64,000 nt of DNA from Ichthyophis bannanicus (GCA_033557465.1 CM066034.1:411224159-411288158); one strand, 5' to 3'. Counted from the first letter of the stretch, positions 32,242 through 45,760 are shown. Translations and numbers: made by a program. The notes: a model not told the origin generated them from the sequence alone.

Positions 32242-35200
32242 ATGGCAGCCATGTCCAGGAAGCCAGCATTCAGCCAGGGATATCTGTATCTCCTGACAGA
32301 GCTGTTCTGCCTCCGCCAGCAGCGGCTCTTCCCGGGCTCATCCAGGAGGCAGAACCTTGGAAGGGTCAGGAGGGCCTGGGAGCGCCTGGCCCATAGGTAC
32401 AACAGGAGCTGTGACTACCCACGTGAGGTAAGTGCATGGGGACAGGTACCCCAAATGATGAGGCTAAACAAAACACACCCAGTAACCAAAGCACAAAGAC
32501 ACTATGCACTGCCAGGGAATAGCAGGTGCTGACACATCCTGCAGCTAGCAAAGTCTGCCACACACCCTAGAAAATGACCCCCCAGCCCCAAGGGGGTAGC
32601 TGCAACCAGGCAGGGATGCACCACAGATCACATTGGTATGGTATGGTGCGCCTTTGCAGGCCAGGGATGTCCCCCATCCACAAGAAACCCCAGTCCCACC
32701 TCTCAGGCCAACAGGAAAAGAAGGGGTCTGCACCATGCCCCTGTCAACCAACACAAGTTCAAAATACATCCGCCGATGCTGCAGGCCCCAAATGAGGGCA
32801 CCCCTCCCCATCCCTGCCCACTGTCAGCTGGAGCCCTGTGTGATCACAAAAGACAAACCACAGCTCTAAGCAGATGCAGGCCCCAAATGAGGGCACCCCT
32901 CCCCATCCCTGTGCACTGTCAGCTGGAGCCATGTGTGCTCACAAAAGACAAACCACAGCTCTGAGCTGATGCAGGCCCCAAATGAGGGCAGCCCTCCCCA
33001 TCCCTGCCTACTGTCAGCTGGATCCCTGTGTGATCACAAAAGACAAAACACAGCTCCTGGGATGATGCAGGCCCAAAATGAGGGCACCCCTCCCCATCAC
33101 TGCCCAATGTCAGCTGGAGCCTTGTGTGACCACAAAAAGACAAACCACAGCTCTAAGCTGATGCAGGCCCCAAATGAGGGCACCCCTCCCCATCCCTGCC
33201 CACTGTCAGCTGGAGCCTTGTGTGATCACAAAGGGCATCCCACAGCTCTAAGCTGATGCAGGCCCCAAATGAGGGCACCCCTCCCCATCCCTGCCCACTG
33301 TCAGCTGGAGCCTTGTGTGACCACAAAAAGACAAACCACAGCTCTGAGCTGATGCAGGCCCCAAATGAGGGCACCCCTCCCCATCCCTGCCCACTGTCAG
33401 CTGGAGCCTTGTGTGATCACAAAGGGCATCCCACAGCTCTAAGCTGATGCAGGCCCCAAATGAGGGCACCCCTCCCCATCCCTGCCCACTGTCAGCTGGA
33501 GCCTTGTGTGATCACAAAGGGCATCCCACAGCTCTAAGCTGATGCAGGCCCCAAATGAGGGCACCCCTCCCCATCCCTGCCCACTGTCAGCTGGAGCCCT
33601 GTGTGCTCACAAAAGACAAACCACAGCTCTAAGCTGATGCAGGCCCCAAATGAGGGCACCCCTCCCCATCCCTGCCCACTGTCAGTTGGAGCCCTGTGTG
33701 CTCACAAAAGACAAACCACACCTCCTGGGATAATGCAGGCCCCAAATGAGGGCACCCCTCCCCATCCCTGCCCACTGTCAGCTGGAGCCCTGTGTGATCA
33801 CAAAAGACAAACCACAGCTCAGAGCTGATGCAGGCCCCAAATAAGGGCACCCCTCCCCATCCCTGTCCACTGTCAGCTGGATCCCTGTGTGATCACAAAA
33901 GACAAAACACAGCTCCTGGGATGATGCAGGCCCCAAATGAGGGCACCCCTCCCCATCCCTGCCCACTGTCAGCTGGAGCCTTGTGTGACCACAAAAAGAC
34001 AAACCACAGCGCTGAGCTGATGCAGGCCCCAAATGAGGGCACCCCTCCCCATCCCTGCCCACTGTCAGCTGGAGCCTTGTGTGATCACAAAAGACATACC
34101 ACAGCTCCTGGGATGATGCAGGCCCCAAGAGGGGTTCCCTGCACCATCCCGGTACCTTTGAAAACAGGCCCTGTATGGGATCACAAATGACAAACCACAG
34201 GCCAAGCATTTTGCAGGGAGCACTGCAGGTGACAACCTCCCACCCCAACAGTGGCTGAGTGGCACTGGCAGATGTGTGTAGGTGGCACACAGAGCTGTGA
34301 CGTGTCATGTACGTGGGGTGCACATACAGGGCACATGGGGCACAGACCTGAGAGGCATGTGTGTGGGCCACACATGGGGCTGTCTCCTGTGAACGCAGGG
34401 GGCATGAGTGTCTCACCCAATAGGGGCAGGCGCTTGTATGAAGTGAGAGGGTAAGCTGCAGAGGCAGGGGACCCCAACGTGTCCCCGCGGTAGCTAAGGG
34501 CAATGTTTGGTGTCACCCCTACAGGTGGAAGACCTGCGCAAGAAGGCAAGGGAGCTAAGGGCACGGTACCCCAGATTTGTGGCCAGGGTGCAGCGTGAGC
34601 GTATGGCACAGCAGAATGGTGAGTACCGGGACATGGCCTTGTAGGGCACCGAGTAGCGAAACCACAGGTTCACTGTGACTGCGGAATATGATGTTCACCC
34701 AGGGGATGACATGTGTTACCTCTCCCACAGCTGATGCACGTGCAGCCATTGAGGCAGAGAGGCCAGAGGAACCGGATGATGGTGTGGCCCGGGAGGGGGA
34801 CCACGAGCACGTGGGACTGCAGGTCAGCGGACCAGAGGTGGCCACAGAGGATGGCGAAGGAGGGCATGTGGGTGCATCCCCACGCCCCTACGAGGGAGAG
34901 GAGGGGGACGAGGATGATGGCCATATGGGAGGGGATGTGGAGGATGTGGGTCACATGGGGAGTGATGTTGCGGAGCTGGGGGATCGGGGAAATGAGGTGG
35001 GGGATGTGGGTGAAAGGGGAGGGGAGGGGAGGGGAGAGGGAGGAGGTGGGTGGCAGGGAGAGGGAGGGGGAGGTGGGGGAGGAGGGGGATGGGGATGTGG
35101 GGGGGATGTTGGAGGCAGGGGGGCGGGAGGGGGTACACAGCGGGGGGGGACAGGTCCCCAATGGCATGCTCCGCAACAGGGCAATGGGGGCACCAGCCAC

Positions 35201-35509
35201 CTGCCCCATGATCATGGCGAGGCACGCCCTCTGGACGTGTGCCTGCCACACATGGCCGCAGGCAGGTCTGCCTTGCATGCAGCCACACAGACACGGGGAG
35301 ATGTGTGTCTGTGTGGCTGCATGTGCGGTCTCCGCCTGGCTGCGGCTGTGCGTGCCCAGGCACAAGCCCAGAGGCAGTTCGCCCTAATCCAGGGGCAGGT
35401 GCTGGCAACCCTGTCCATGGTGGCTGAACGTCTGCATGAGCGGGATGAGCGCCCTGCCCGTGCCGCACCCGGTCAGCCACCATCCGACAGGGGTCCCCAG
35501 GGTGTGTAA
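32242..35509 (+). CDS. Third Harbinger B gene, Myb/trihelix-like, three exons
   Basis: Exons are 32242-32427, 34525-34618 and 34731-35509, with GTAAGT and GTGAGT donors, AG acceptors and matching phases, giving 352 residues. The N-terminus forms a three-helix pattern: FSQGYLYLLTELFCLRQQRL, then RVRRAWERLAHRYNRS, then EVEDLRKKARELRARYPRF. Spacing resembles the Myb/SANT-like protein encoded at 37176-39038. An acidic, then glycine-rich centre follows, and a C-terminal helical stretch (AQRQFALIQGQVLATLSMVA). Function is not known; DNA binding is inferred from the fold pattern. The start could be an upstream ATG at 32137. Confidence 0.65.
32781..34130. repeat. 95-bp minisatellite in intron 1 of the third gene
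   Basis: Fourteen units and a partial one start at 32781, 32876, 32971, 33067, 33163, 33258, 33354, 33449, 33544, 33639, 33735, 33830, 33926, 34022 and 34118. Each begins GCAGGCCCCAAATGAGGGCA. Two unit variants differ at the end: CTCTAAGCTGAT versus CTCCTGGGATGAT. Open frames on both strands here are a by-product of the repeat. Confidence 0.95.
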
Positions 35510-37175
35510 TGTGTGGACACACATGGCACACCCGCCCTGTGACGGACCGTGCCATTGCCTGTCCATCACAATGGCCACAGGGATGGGGGTGGCCAATGCT
35601 CTTTGCCCTAGCAGGCGTGGTTGGCCATGCTGGTCGTCAACTGCCATCATGTACTATGTTAGCCGGATGGACCATGTGTGTCCTAATGTAAATATTGTAA
35701 ATATGTTTTATACAAAAAATCTATAAATGTTTGACGTTCAACATATGTACCTGGTGGTCAGATGTCCCTCATTGCTAGGTGACAGTGATGTGCGAGTGAT
35801 GGGTGTGGCAGTGTTCCCTATGAGAGGCAAGGGAGGATGTGGAACAGGTAAGGGCTGTGGCGAGAGCACCCCCACAGACATGCCACAGCTACGTTGCTGC
35901 GATGGTGGTCCAACGAGAAGGGTGGAGAGTGGCGTGCATGAGTGACGTGCAACAGCATGTGTGTTGGTAGGTGCGGGGCACACAGCACAGAGTGACAATG
36001 AGACATATGGCGGTGGGGAGCGGATGGCCTGTGTATCCTATCCAGCATGGCCCCATATTGTTGGCCTGTGGTGGCAAGTGCAGGATGGCTGAGGTGTATG
36101 CGTATCGGTGGGGTTAGGGGGAAACACAGAGGGTGCACCACAGGGGCTCCTGAGGCTGGCGCCTGAGGGGGGAGGGGGAGGTGAGCGGTGTTGCAAGGTG
36201 TGACTGTGTAGGGCCCGGCAACAGCTGTCTATATGGCAAGCACGTGTACCAGCATGCAGGGTGGAAATGGGGGATGGTACAGGATGGTCCAATGATCCGC
36301 TGTGAGACGTATGACCACCCTGATGTATGTTGGTATGGGTGTACTGGCTGGGCCCAGGGGGTGCAGGAGCATATCGTCAGTGGAGTGCATTGGGCCATCG
36401 GTGGTGGCACTCACAGGGGTGTGGGGGTCGGGGGGTGCCCACAGCAGAGGGTCGGGACAGGGGCTTAGTGGGATAATGCCCAGAAGGGTGGCACAGTGCG
36501 GCGTGGCTGTGGATGGTGTGGAGCGCAGTGTGGATGGTGCGACAGATGACAGTTGCTGGATGTAGCTTCTGGAGGCCAATGTGTTATTGGGATGTGCCAT
36601 GATGGGTGGCAAGGGGGTGTAGGTGTATATTGCGGCCACTGGTGCACAGGGTGACGGGTAGCCATTACCGGGGGGTGACCCTAAGGTGTTGGAAGATGCA
36701 TGGCTGTGCTCAGGGGGCCACAGTGGACATGTGTGATGGTTGCGCCAAGGTGGATGTCTGTGGGAGCATGTAAACCAGAGTACGTGACATGTGCAGTGTA
36801 CATACTGTGCTTGCTTAGCATGCTGTGAGCGGCAAATGTGGCTCCCCATGCAGGACATACAGTGCACCTACACCACCACAGAGGCCAATGGTGGCTGAGG
36901 GCTCCACAGGGTATTGGCCCATGGGGTCCCTGGGCACCCATGACAGAATGCAAGCCACCACGACATGGGAGTGATGGACCAGCATTGCAGCCTATGGGAT
37001 TGGCTGCGTACCCATGGTGGACATGGCTGAAGGGGGTGGGGACAATGGAGAATGACATCAGTGGGATCGTGACGTGCCCTGCCCACGGGCCATGGGGTGG
37101 GGTGGGGGTGTGATTGTCATGCCACAAATGAGACAGGAAGCACATGTTACCTTCACTGGCCACCTGTGTGGCCCT
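35510..37175. other. Intergenic region between convergent genes of Harbinger B
   Basis: G/T-rich sequence lies between the stop of the third gene and the stop of the Myb-like gene. An AATAAA-like signal is not obvious, but ATATGTTTTATACAAAAAATC at about 35700 could be part of a 3' end. Frames here are low complexity on both strands, and none is supported. Confidence 0.55.
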
Positions 37176-39038
37176 TTATTTACCCCTCCCCCTGCCACCC
37201 CTTGCGCGTCCCCACCCAACCCTTGGCGGTTGTCGCCTCCCTGCTGCTGTTGTTGCTGCAGGTGTAGGTGGCGTTTTCACCTGTGGCTGCTGCACATGGG
37301 GACTTCCTGCCCCCCTCCCTGCTGCCATCCACTCCTGCGCGTCAGCCATTCGCTCGCACGCCGTGGCCATGCGGTCAGCATGTGCGAGGAGGCCAGACAT
37401 GGTCCGCTGCAGGCGCCTTGTCATCCTCAGTTGGCGCCACTGGGTCTGGGCCACGGAGCGCAGTACATGCCGTATACCTGTGGGGAGAGGCCATAGTACA
37501 GTGTGAGATGGGGGAAACAGCAACACCTGTTTGGGGCCATATCTACCATGGCAGGATAGGACACTCACCCTCTGCATCTCGATGGGCTGCTGCTGAGTGG
37601 GCCTGCATCTCCGCGATGACATCGCCAACAGCAGCCAGTGCCTCATTGCGGTGTTGCCCTTGCACATCCGCAGGCACATCCCCAGTGCCTGCAGTGGTGT
37701 GTGTCGAGTCCCCATCTGATGTCTCTGGGACCTCCATGTCCCCATCACCCAGGGGTGCAGCCTGCCCCTCGTCACCCACATGGATGACCTCGGCACCAGT
37801 GTCCACGGGGCTTGATGGATCCACGGTTGTCACCGCGTGTGGCTCCTCCTCAGGTTCGATGGCACTGACATCACCTGGGTGCCACAGGGTTACATACGTC
37901 AGAGGGGGGGTCTCGCTGCCTGCCCACCCCATCACATACCCCCTCAGGCATCTGTGGGTTGATGATCCACGTGTGTCTGGGCCATGGCTGTAGTGGCAGC
38001 CCACTACGTTTGTGCACTCCCCATGCAAGTGTCCCCTGTGGTCTGCCTTCCCAGGCCCCCCCCCCACACCCTTGGGTGCTGACGCACACCCCAGCCAAGG
38101 CCATCACCACCCTCATCCTGACCCCACCCAGCATTTCCGAAGCAGGTGCAGTGTGTCTTCAGGTAGGCCATCCCCTTACCCGTTTGGCCCTAGTGCTCCT
38201 GCCAGCCCTGCCACGTGAGCCATGCAACATGTCGACACCCTCTGCTGTCACTGTGGTTCGGCCACCCATGCCCAGTCTCCCATTCACTGCATATTGCCAC
38301 CCACAGCCACCCAATGACAGGCCCCCCCCCATCGTGGCTCCTGAATGGGTGTTCCCTCTGTGTCTCATTTGTCCCCCTCATCCAGAACAGCCATGTACTG
38401 CCCCCCCCCTCTGTTTTGTCGCACACCATGTGACTGTGCTACATTCCACTTTTGGTCTGCACTCTAAGGGGGTTACCTGCTTGTCGGTGGGCCGTGTCCA
38501 ATGCAGCGGGTAGTCCATGTACATACATGGGCCCGAGTCTCTCGGCCAGGCGTCGCTCAAGGTCCGTCAGGTTTGCCACGTGAGCTGGGCCCCCTCCAGT
38601 GCCTTGGGCCCCACATCGCTCCCGCACCAGCTCAGCCCTTATGTGCCTCTTTATATCGCAGTAGCGTTTGCGAAGGTTTTCTATGTCACGGTGTGGTCCC
38701 TCTGCTGCTCCCACCGCTGCCTGGACCTCACACCATGCCCTTGTGCGCATAGCTATTGTCAGGGATGAGCTCTGCCGCCCAAACAGAAGATCGTAGCGCT
38801 CCAGGATGTTTGCCAGCAGGAGGTCATTTTCCTGCTGGCTGAAGCGTATGGCCCTGCGACGGATTTCTGCCGGGATGGGGACCCTGGGCTGGCGTGGTCT
38901 CCCACCTGTATGTGCACTTGGAGCCTGCTGCACCCCAGATGGTCCTGGAACCTCATTCTGCGCAGATGTGGCTGGTGCTGATGGGTGTGAGGGATGGTCC
39001 AGTGGATGGTCCTGTTCTTGTGTCTCTCTCTGCTCCAT
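37176..39038 (-). CDS. Myb/SANT-like DNA-binding protein of Harbinger B, three exons
   Basis: Exons on the - strand are 39038-38477, 37874-37569 and 37477-37176. They have GT-AG borders and phase 1 at both junctions, giving 389 residues. The DNA-binding part is RAIRFSQQENDLLLANILER to NLRKRYCDIKRHIRAELVRE, the trihelix/Myb-SANT type found in Harbinger partner proteins. The middle exon is acidic (SAIEPEEEPH, GDMEVPETSDGD). The last exon holds a basic helical stretch and an arginine-glycine tail (GWGRARGGRGRGK). In known Harbingers this partner brings the transposase to the nucleus and to DNA ends. No stop or frameshift was seen. Confidence 0.85.
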
Positions 39039-39739
39039 ACTGTTGTGTATGGTTGTGCTCGGGGGTTAGCCATACAGTGCCAATCATACATATAGGTTAT
39101 CATGGGGTGTGGCTCGCGGGGCATTGGCTACGCGCACAGCCACGTGTGCCGTGAGGCGCGTTCTGACGCGCATTGCTACGCGCAGGAAGTGACATCATAT
39201 GTGTGCGTATAGGCAGTAGTTGCTATTTCACGGATCCCTCCTACACATCCCTTTAAGGCAGTTTCGTTGTGTGTAATGCTGGTGCACATATACCCATTTT
39301 TGGTATGGTTATGTTTATCTGCACTGTAGTGGTAGCGCTGGCTGCTGCAGCACTACGTGACACATACGTGACCTCACTCTGACGTTGCACGCGTTGTTAC
39401 GCGCGTCGCACCGCGTCTTCCGTTGCCTGCTCATGGGCACATGCATTCTATGTCACTCCTGTATTGGCGTCTGGGTGTGGCTTCAAGTGTGATATGCAGT
39501 TTATATACACCCTGCGACATCGCTGGGACTCACCTACATGAGTGTGAAACGTAGATGATTGTCCACTGCTGCATTATGGGAACACGCAAAACAGCGCGCG
39601 CTGCACTTTTATACAGGTACATCTTCTATTTGTTGTAATCTGGATTCTTCTATTTCCCCAGGTGAGTGGCAATCATGTGGTGTCCATCCCCACCCACACC
39701 ACTATTTCTAACCCTGCTATCCTCCAACCTGTGTCTATC
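39039..39739. promoter_or_regulatory. Divergent promoter region, Myb-like gene and transposase
   Basis: About 700 bp separate the two divergent ATGs. Clusters of CpG motifs occur at 39125-39190 (CTACGCGCACAGCC, GGCGCGTTCTGACGCGC, GCTACGCGCAGG) and 39390-39415 (GCACGCGTTGTTACGCGCG). They resemble the TAACGCGCGTTA motifs at the ends. A polypyrimidine-CAG at 39645-39661 may end a 5' UTR intron of the transposase gene. Confidence 0.6.
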
Positions 39740-42100
39740 ATGGCTCAAACTGCGCATGCAGGTGGTGCAGTGGTTGCATTGGTCGAGCTGGCGGACCTGC
39801 TTTTCCAGGAGGAGGGAGATGTTGTTCCTGGGGCTGCGGCCCTGGGCATAGGTGCAATGCCACTGCAACTCAGTCCTGCAGCTGTGGGGCCTGCACAGGC
39901 GGGTGTGGGTGACCAACGGCGCCGTAGGCGTGCTGAGGTACAACACCGCCTGGGGCATCTCTACAGGCCCAGGGTCTTGCTCCAGGACCTGAGAGAGGAC
40001 CAGGTATTCTCCCTCTACCGGCTGGACACAGGGGCCATTAGGGAGCTCTATCAGGAACTCAGGCCTGACCTTGAGCCCCTGACTGCCCGGTCACATGCTA
40101 TACCGGGTATGACCAAGCTCCTGGCTGCCCTACATTTCTTTGCCTCTGGCTGTTTCCAATCCTCTGTGGCAGCAGTGGGTGGGCTGAGTAGGCCCACCTT
40201 CTCCCGCTGTCTCCACCAGGTACTGCGTGCCATGGTCAACCGGGTTGGGAATTACATAGCAATTGCCAATGGTAGGCAACATTGGGCGGCCCTGGCACAG
40301 GCATTCCATAGGATTGCTGGGATACCACACGTGATGGGTGCTATAGATTGCACACATGTTGCCCTTGTCCCGCCATGCGACAGGGAGGTTGTGTACCGCA
40401 ACCTCAAACACTTCCATTCCCTCAATGTGCAGGTTGTTTGTGATGTAAGTATGCATATCCTGAATGTGGTTCCGCGGTTTCCAGGGTCTGCCCATGACTC
40501 CTATATCCTGCAGAACTCGGCAGTGTTTGGCCAGTTTGAAACTGGTCAATATGGTGACTACGTCCTGCTGGGTGGGTATTCAGCGTATATGACATGCACC
40601 TACTGTAGGTGGGTGTCTATACTGCATTGTCACCATTCTCCACTGCTTGCCTGACATTGCTGCGTTATTTCTGGGAGTACACTGTTGGGTGTGGCTCACT
40701 ACCTCATGCCGTGTCACTGATGTCTTGGTCACAGACATATGTTTAGTGACACCCATCTCTCTGTCTAAGATGTGTGTTTGTTTGCTCTCACATGTGTGTC
40801 CCAGCGGCCATGTGGTGTCGGTTTCTCCGTGGCCTTGCCCTTCTTTATTCCGAGCAACTGTGTCCAGGGGCAACCGTGCTGCATATGCTGTGTCCCCTCT
40901 ATGCCTGTGAGCTACATGCAACCTGCCCATGGCCTCCACATCTGGGCACGGGCATACTGCACTGGCAGTTGTACCCATGTCTCCCAGTGGGGTCAGTCAC
41001 TTGGGCAGCCCATATGTTGCATGGCTGTCGGTGAGGCCCCCTGGGGGGGGGGCTTAGACCCATCATGGGGGTCATTCTGTATACGCGGCCTACTCTTTCT
41101 GGCCATGCTGTGGGCTAGACATGAGATGTGCTGTGGGCGCTTCAGCTACTACACATGTCTGCTGCATGTCTGGCCACCGTCTTCGGGGTCCCCTGTCACC
41201 ACCGCCTGTTGCTTCCCCCACACCACCCACGCAATGTATCCCAGTGGCTTGTGCTGTGTATGCGCCAGATCGGGCCAGCCACCTACTTGAACACCTGTGC
41301 CTCCCTGCACCCCCGGGTGCTATTTGACAATGTCCGGCATCTTGCCTCACAGCTACCGCCACTGCTCTTTGTCGCCACAGTTCTTGCACATGTCCGGTGT
41401 CACGGTTACATGGGTGTGCACTGCCACTATCGGCATGTCATGGTCATTTGTCACTGGCCTCGACAGCCTCTGCTGCACTACCACTGTGTGCACTGCGTTT
41501 GCCTCATATCTGTGTGCACGGCCTCTCGGCTGTCCAGTTCTGAATTGCTACATCTGTCATTCCATTGTTGGCTCAGCACGCATGTGACTTTGCACCATTA
41601 TTTTCTGCAGGTGATGCAGGATATGGGTGTCGCACCTGGCTGCTTACCCCTGTGCGTCTCCCTCGGACAGGTGCAGAGATACGGTACAATGAGGCCCATG
41701 CCTCCAGTCGCTCAGTGATTGAGCGCACCTTTGGCGTTCTCAAAAGTCGCTTCAGGTGTCTGGATAGGACTGGCGGGGCCTTACAGTACGGACCGCTGAC
41801 TGTGGCAAGGATCATCATAGCCTGTTGCATCCTCCACAACATTGCTCTCAGGCACACTGTTCCAGTCGAAATTAATGAGGATCTCGGGGTGGATCCTATG
41901 TGCCCTCCTGCACCTGGCCATGGTGACACACGTGCGGGGATGGCAGCCAGGCAACATCTGATCGAGGACATCTTTACCTGTAAGTTATGGGTGTGCTGGG
42001 GACGTGTCTCTGGGTTAGCCATGTGTTAGGTGGTGTGAGGATTGTGCAGCACTGCCATCTAATGTCTCCATATCTCTGTCCTGTTCTTGGCTCCACAGAA
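39740..42100 (+). CDS. Harbinger (HARBI1-type) DDE transposase, spliced
   Basis: Coding exons are 39740-40571, 41611-41979 and 42099-42100, the last supplying two bases of the stop. Donors are GTGGGT and GTAAGT, acceptors CTGCAG and CCACAG. The product is 400 residues. Catalytic acidic residues sit in MGAIDCTHVAL, RFPGSAHDSYIL and RSVIERTFGVLKSRFRCLD. An HTH-like part precedes them (MTKLLAALHFFASGCFQSSV, LSRPTFSRCLHQVLRAM). The length is slightly above the usual 340-360 residues of the family. The frame is intact, so the gene may still be active. The start at 39740 was chosen as the first ATG in frame. Confidence 0.9.
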
Positions 42101-45100
42101 TGAGCTTCTGTGTTCCAGGCCCACCCGGATTGCCTTAATATGCTGCCTAAGGCTGTGCTACATGTGGGGAGTGTGTGTTCATATATGCATCCTTCCTGTT
42201 GGCTCGGGTGAGTTGGCAGGTAGTGGGGATTGCATGGCAGTCGTCACGGCTAGACACATATATGTTGTTTTCTCTCCACTGCTCCTATGGTGCTGCACAT
42301 GTATTTGGACCACTGCTCCATCACCCTTAGCTTCCATCTGTCACACATATAGCCATTACCTGTTCACATCTTGGGGGTCCGCATGGTGTATCTTGCACAC
42401 ATCTTGTGTGGCTGTGTGTGTACTCTGGCACAGGACAGTGTATTGTCGGAGGGTATGTTGATCAGCCACTGCCATTGGGTCATTTGACAGATTTGTGCCA
42501 CTCATGCATGTGATGTGCTGTGTGTCTCCATTTGTCGTTCAGTGTTGGGGGTCATGACATCTGGGCTTCATGCATGCGTACCTTCTCACACTGTGTATGT
42601 TACTGTTTCTTATTGACCTGTCTACATGACCGTTCAGTATGCGCTACCCTGCCTATCTGTGTTGTAGGGATGTGTTTGGCCCCCTCTCCAATTATGTTCC
42701 TTCATCCCTCTGTTACCTTCTGCTTGTGGGCGAATGTACATTGTGCACATGTGTCATATATGTTTCTCAGATGGGTCACAGTTTTGATGGTGATCCAATG
42801 TACATCAACATTGTGTTTCCGCAGGACACACTGCACCGTGGACATGTTCTTCTCACAGCTACCCATGCAGACGTGGTGATGTCCGCCGTCCATTGGTGTC
42901 TGGATCCGCTATTGGGGCTCTTTGTGCTTTTGCCTGACACAGACATTCCCAGTCAGGCCACTGGTGTACCTTTCAGGTGGGCCTCGCCTTCCATCCTCTG
43001 GGACATACACCACATGCTTATGCTGCATTTTGGCTATTGATCTCAGGCTGTCGTTAGTTGTTATCTCAGTATGCCACCGCTGCTGCACATGCTCTGGACC
43101 CCAGGGGTGTACGCGTGTCATGTGCAATTACATGATCATATTGGGATGGTGCCGTGGTCTTTAGGGACATCTACTTCAGTGGTCCATGTGCACTGTGCTC
43201 AGTGTTGTGGCCATGTCATGTGGTGCTATCTATGCATTCTGTGTGTGGCTGTTTTTATGTGTGTCTCCTTTCTGTCCTCCAGGTGTCGTGGGTGGGTGTG
43301 TCATTCCCTTACCTGATATCCGCATCTTTTCACACAGGACACAGACAACAATGTTGACACATGTGTTCCACTGCATCCTGTGATCCCGTCATCCATATGT
43401 GCTTGGCCACAGCACCCATGTGAGCGTGTTCCCGGATGTTGGCAACACAGGGAGATAGTCCTCTGCACGTTGGACACAGGCCTTTTTCTCAGACTCATTG
43501 CTGGCCTATTGTTACTGTTCCTGCGGTGACTGGCCTGCCGTTGCTGCCATGACCTGTTTGGGTGTTTCCTCTTTTGCAGTAGGGGGGTGTTGAGCTGTAC
43601 ATGGGTTGGTGATTTATGAACTGTCACTGTTGGCATGGCATGTGGCCTTGTCACTCTGCATGCTTTCTCCAGAGTCTTATGTTTGATGGGGATGGTGTCT
43701 GGTGTGCATACAGTGCGTGCATAAACTGTGCGGACATGTCAAGTTGAGACCCTTCACCTCACATATTACTGGATGTTTCCAACGTCTGCTGCTTTCGCGC
43801 CTTTGATTTTTGGGGGTGCCAGCAGGGGGTGGTCAGGGTGTGTAGGCTCCACAGGCATAAGTAGGTGGGTGGCGTTGTAAAGTGGGTTGGGTGTGTCCTT
43901 GCGATGTTGGCTGCCACACAGGCCCCATGTAGTTCTTCACGTCATATGGTGCACCGGACTGCAGAATATGCTTTCTGCTTGGGTCTGCTGATTGGCTGTT
44001 GGGGACAGATGTTTGCACATTCGTGGTTTTGGATATTTGGTGGTTGGGTCACCCCATTTCATTGACACTCGGGTGCTTGACGTTTTCGGTGACACCTGCA
44101 AGTTGTCTGTTCCTTCCTTGTTTGCTGCTTACTTGGCCATATCATGTGTGCAGCCCCATCACATCTCTGCCCACCCATCCATGTTTGAGCTGTTCATGTC
44201 CGTGTGGCATGTTTGCTGTCCCTGTGCCACATTGTCTGGACTAATAGTAGTTCTCCTTCTGGAGTGGTGCATGTGATGAGCTACCTGTGCACTGGTTCTG
44301 CTGATGTGGGTTAGCCTGGGCCTCATCCCTGATCTGGTTGGTGATTGACATGCTCCTCTTTCAGTCCAGTGCCCCTTTCCACAGCCCATCCACATGGGCC
44401 TCCATTGGCCTATCCAATTCCACCCCTCATGTGTCACTCCCCTGATCAATTGCATGTTGTTTACACTACATTATATCTCCTGCTGTGTGTGTGTGTGGAC
44501 CTGTTCATATGTGTCTTCCATCCCACCTGTGGACTGTGTTGTTGGCTGTGGACCCCTCCTCCACATGTGTACTGCATTTTGCCTACGCTCTGTGGTTCCA
44601 TCTCCTGACACGCAGCTGTGGTTTTGGATGTTGGCATGCTGTGATCCTGTCTGCATCCATTTCTGTGTGCCTCAGTGTGTTTTTTCTGGTCATTTCTTTT
44701 CTCCAGTGCTTTCCATCCGAGTGGTCATAGCTTTGCACTCTCTCTGTTCCTCTTTTCCTCTGCCTTTCCCGCACTGATACCTGTTGTCGCTGTAACACTG
44801 GTTTCTTGGCTTCTGCTACCTGTCCGGTCATATTATCGTGATCACATTTGCTGTCCATCCATTGGTCCATGTATTTGCATCATTGTGGTGTGAGGTGTCC
44901 TGTATGTTGCTGTGGACTGTTGCCCCGTATCCTACCCTGCTACCGTTGTCTACATAGCATCTCTTTTTGCTTGTTGGTCCTGTGCCTGCTCTGCATTTTC
45001 GACTCACTTCTCTGGTCATCTCACCCTCCACTGGGGGACACATATTCTCCTCACCTGCCACACACTGTTTTTCCGGTACTCCAGGGTGCCAACACCCTTT

Positions 45101-45454
45101 GCTGTGATGCTGTTGCTACCGGCATGTTTGTCTGCGCTGCTGCCACACACGTGTGATGCTGTCAGGTTTGAGGGTCCGTTAACTCCCTACTCGCCCTCCA
45201 TCTGTCGCCTGTTCATTGTCTTTACTGTGGGCTCTAGGTGGTGTTTGTGCTACATCTGTCTCTGTTCCACACAGGTCCTGCAGGCCCTCCAGGCACACCT
45301 TGCAGCCCCTAGGGCACACTGACCTTTGCAAACATACCATTTTTGGTGCACCGTGTCATATTGTTCTATGGGCCACAGTTCCATCAGCACTCTCCTATCC
45401 CTATGTACCTCATATTGCAGTTAACGTTGGACACCTATCTTGACACCGTACTGG
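42101..45454. other. Harbinger B right non-coding region
   Basis: About 3.3 kb of T/G- and C-rich sequence with many TGTG and CATGTG words. The many open frames are Cys/Val/Leu/His-rich low-complexity readings on both strands without any domain. I see no gene here. Confidence 0.55.
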
Positions 45455-45760
45455 TACACCTTTTCAGGCTTCTTCTTGGCCACACTGTTGGGCTACTGTC
45501 TTTTGCTGCTCTATGGCAGTGGCGCACATATTCATATCTCCCTTCCGGCCCAGGCACTGTGGGGGCGCCTACCCCCTCCTATGGTCATCTCTGGACTGCT
45601 GCTGTGCATCTGCAGTGCACCATGGGTACTGTTGCATACACCCATATCCTTAGCACCCCAGCAGGCACCTTGGGTGATGACATGGCGCCCCTCGGTGCAC
45701 AGTCAGGGGGTTGTGGTTCAGGTGTTACAGACATCTGCATTTTCTTGCGCACACTAACCA
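45455..45760. repeat. Internal direct repeat of Harbinger B, copy 1
   Basis: It shares with 46975-47280 an ordered series of phrases: GGCTTCTTCTTGGCCACACT, TGTTGGGCTACTGTC, CATCTCTGGACTGCTG and GTGCACAGTCAGGGGGTTG. The two copies are about 1.5 kb apart and diverged. A partial third copy is at 31450-31640. Confidence 0.7.

Noticed and set aside
32574..34190. Several open frames of 70-240 codons with repeated units
   Set aside because: They are translations of the 95-bp minisatellite in an intron and occur in several frames and both strands.
34688..35509. Third-exon region as a single-exon gene starting at 34688
   Set aside because: A polypyrimidine-AG at 34730 and phase-matched upstream exons support a spliced gene. 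The stretch upstream of the acceptor has no domain.
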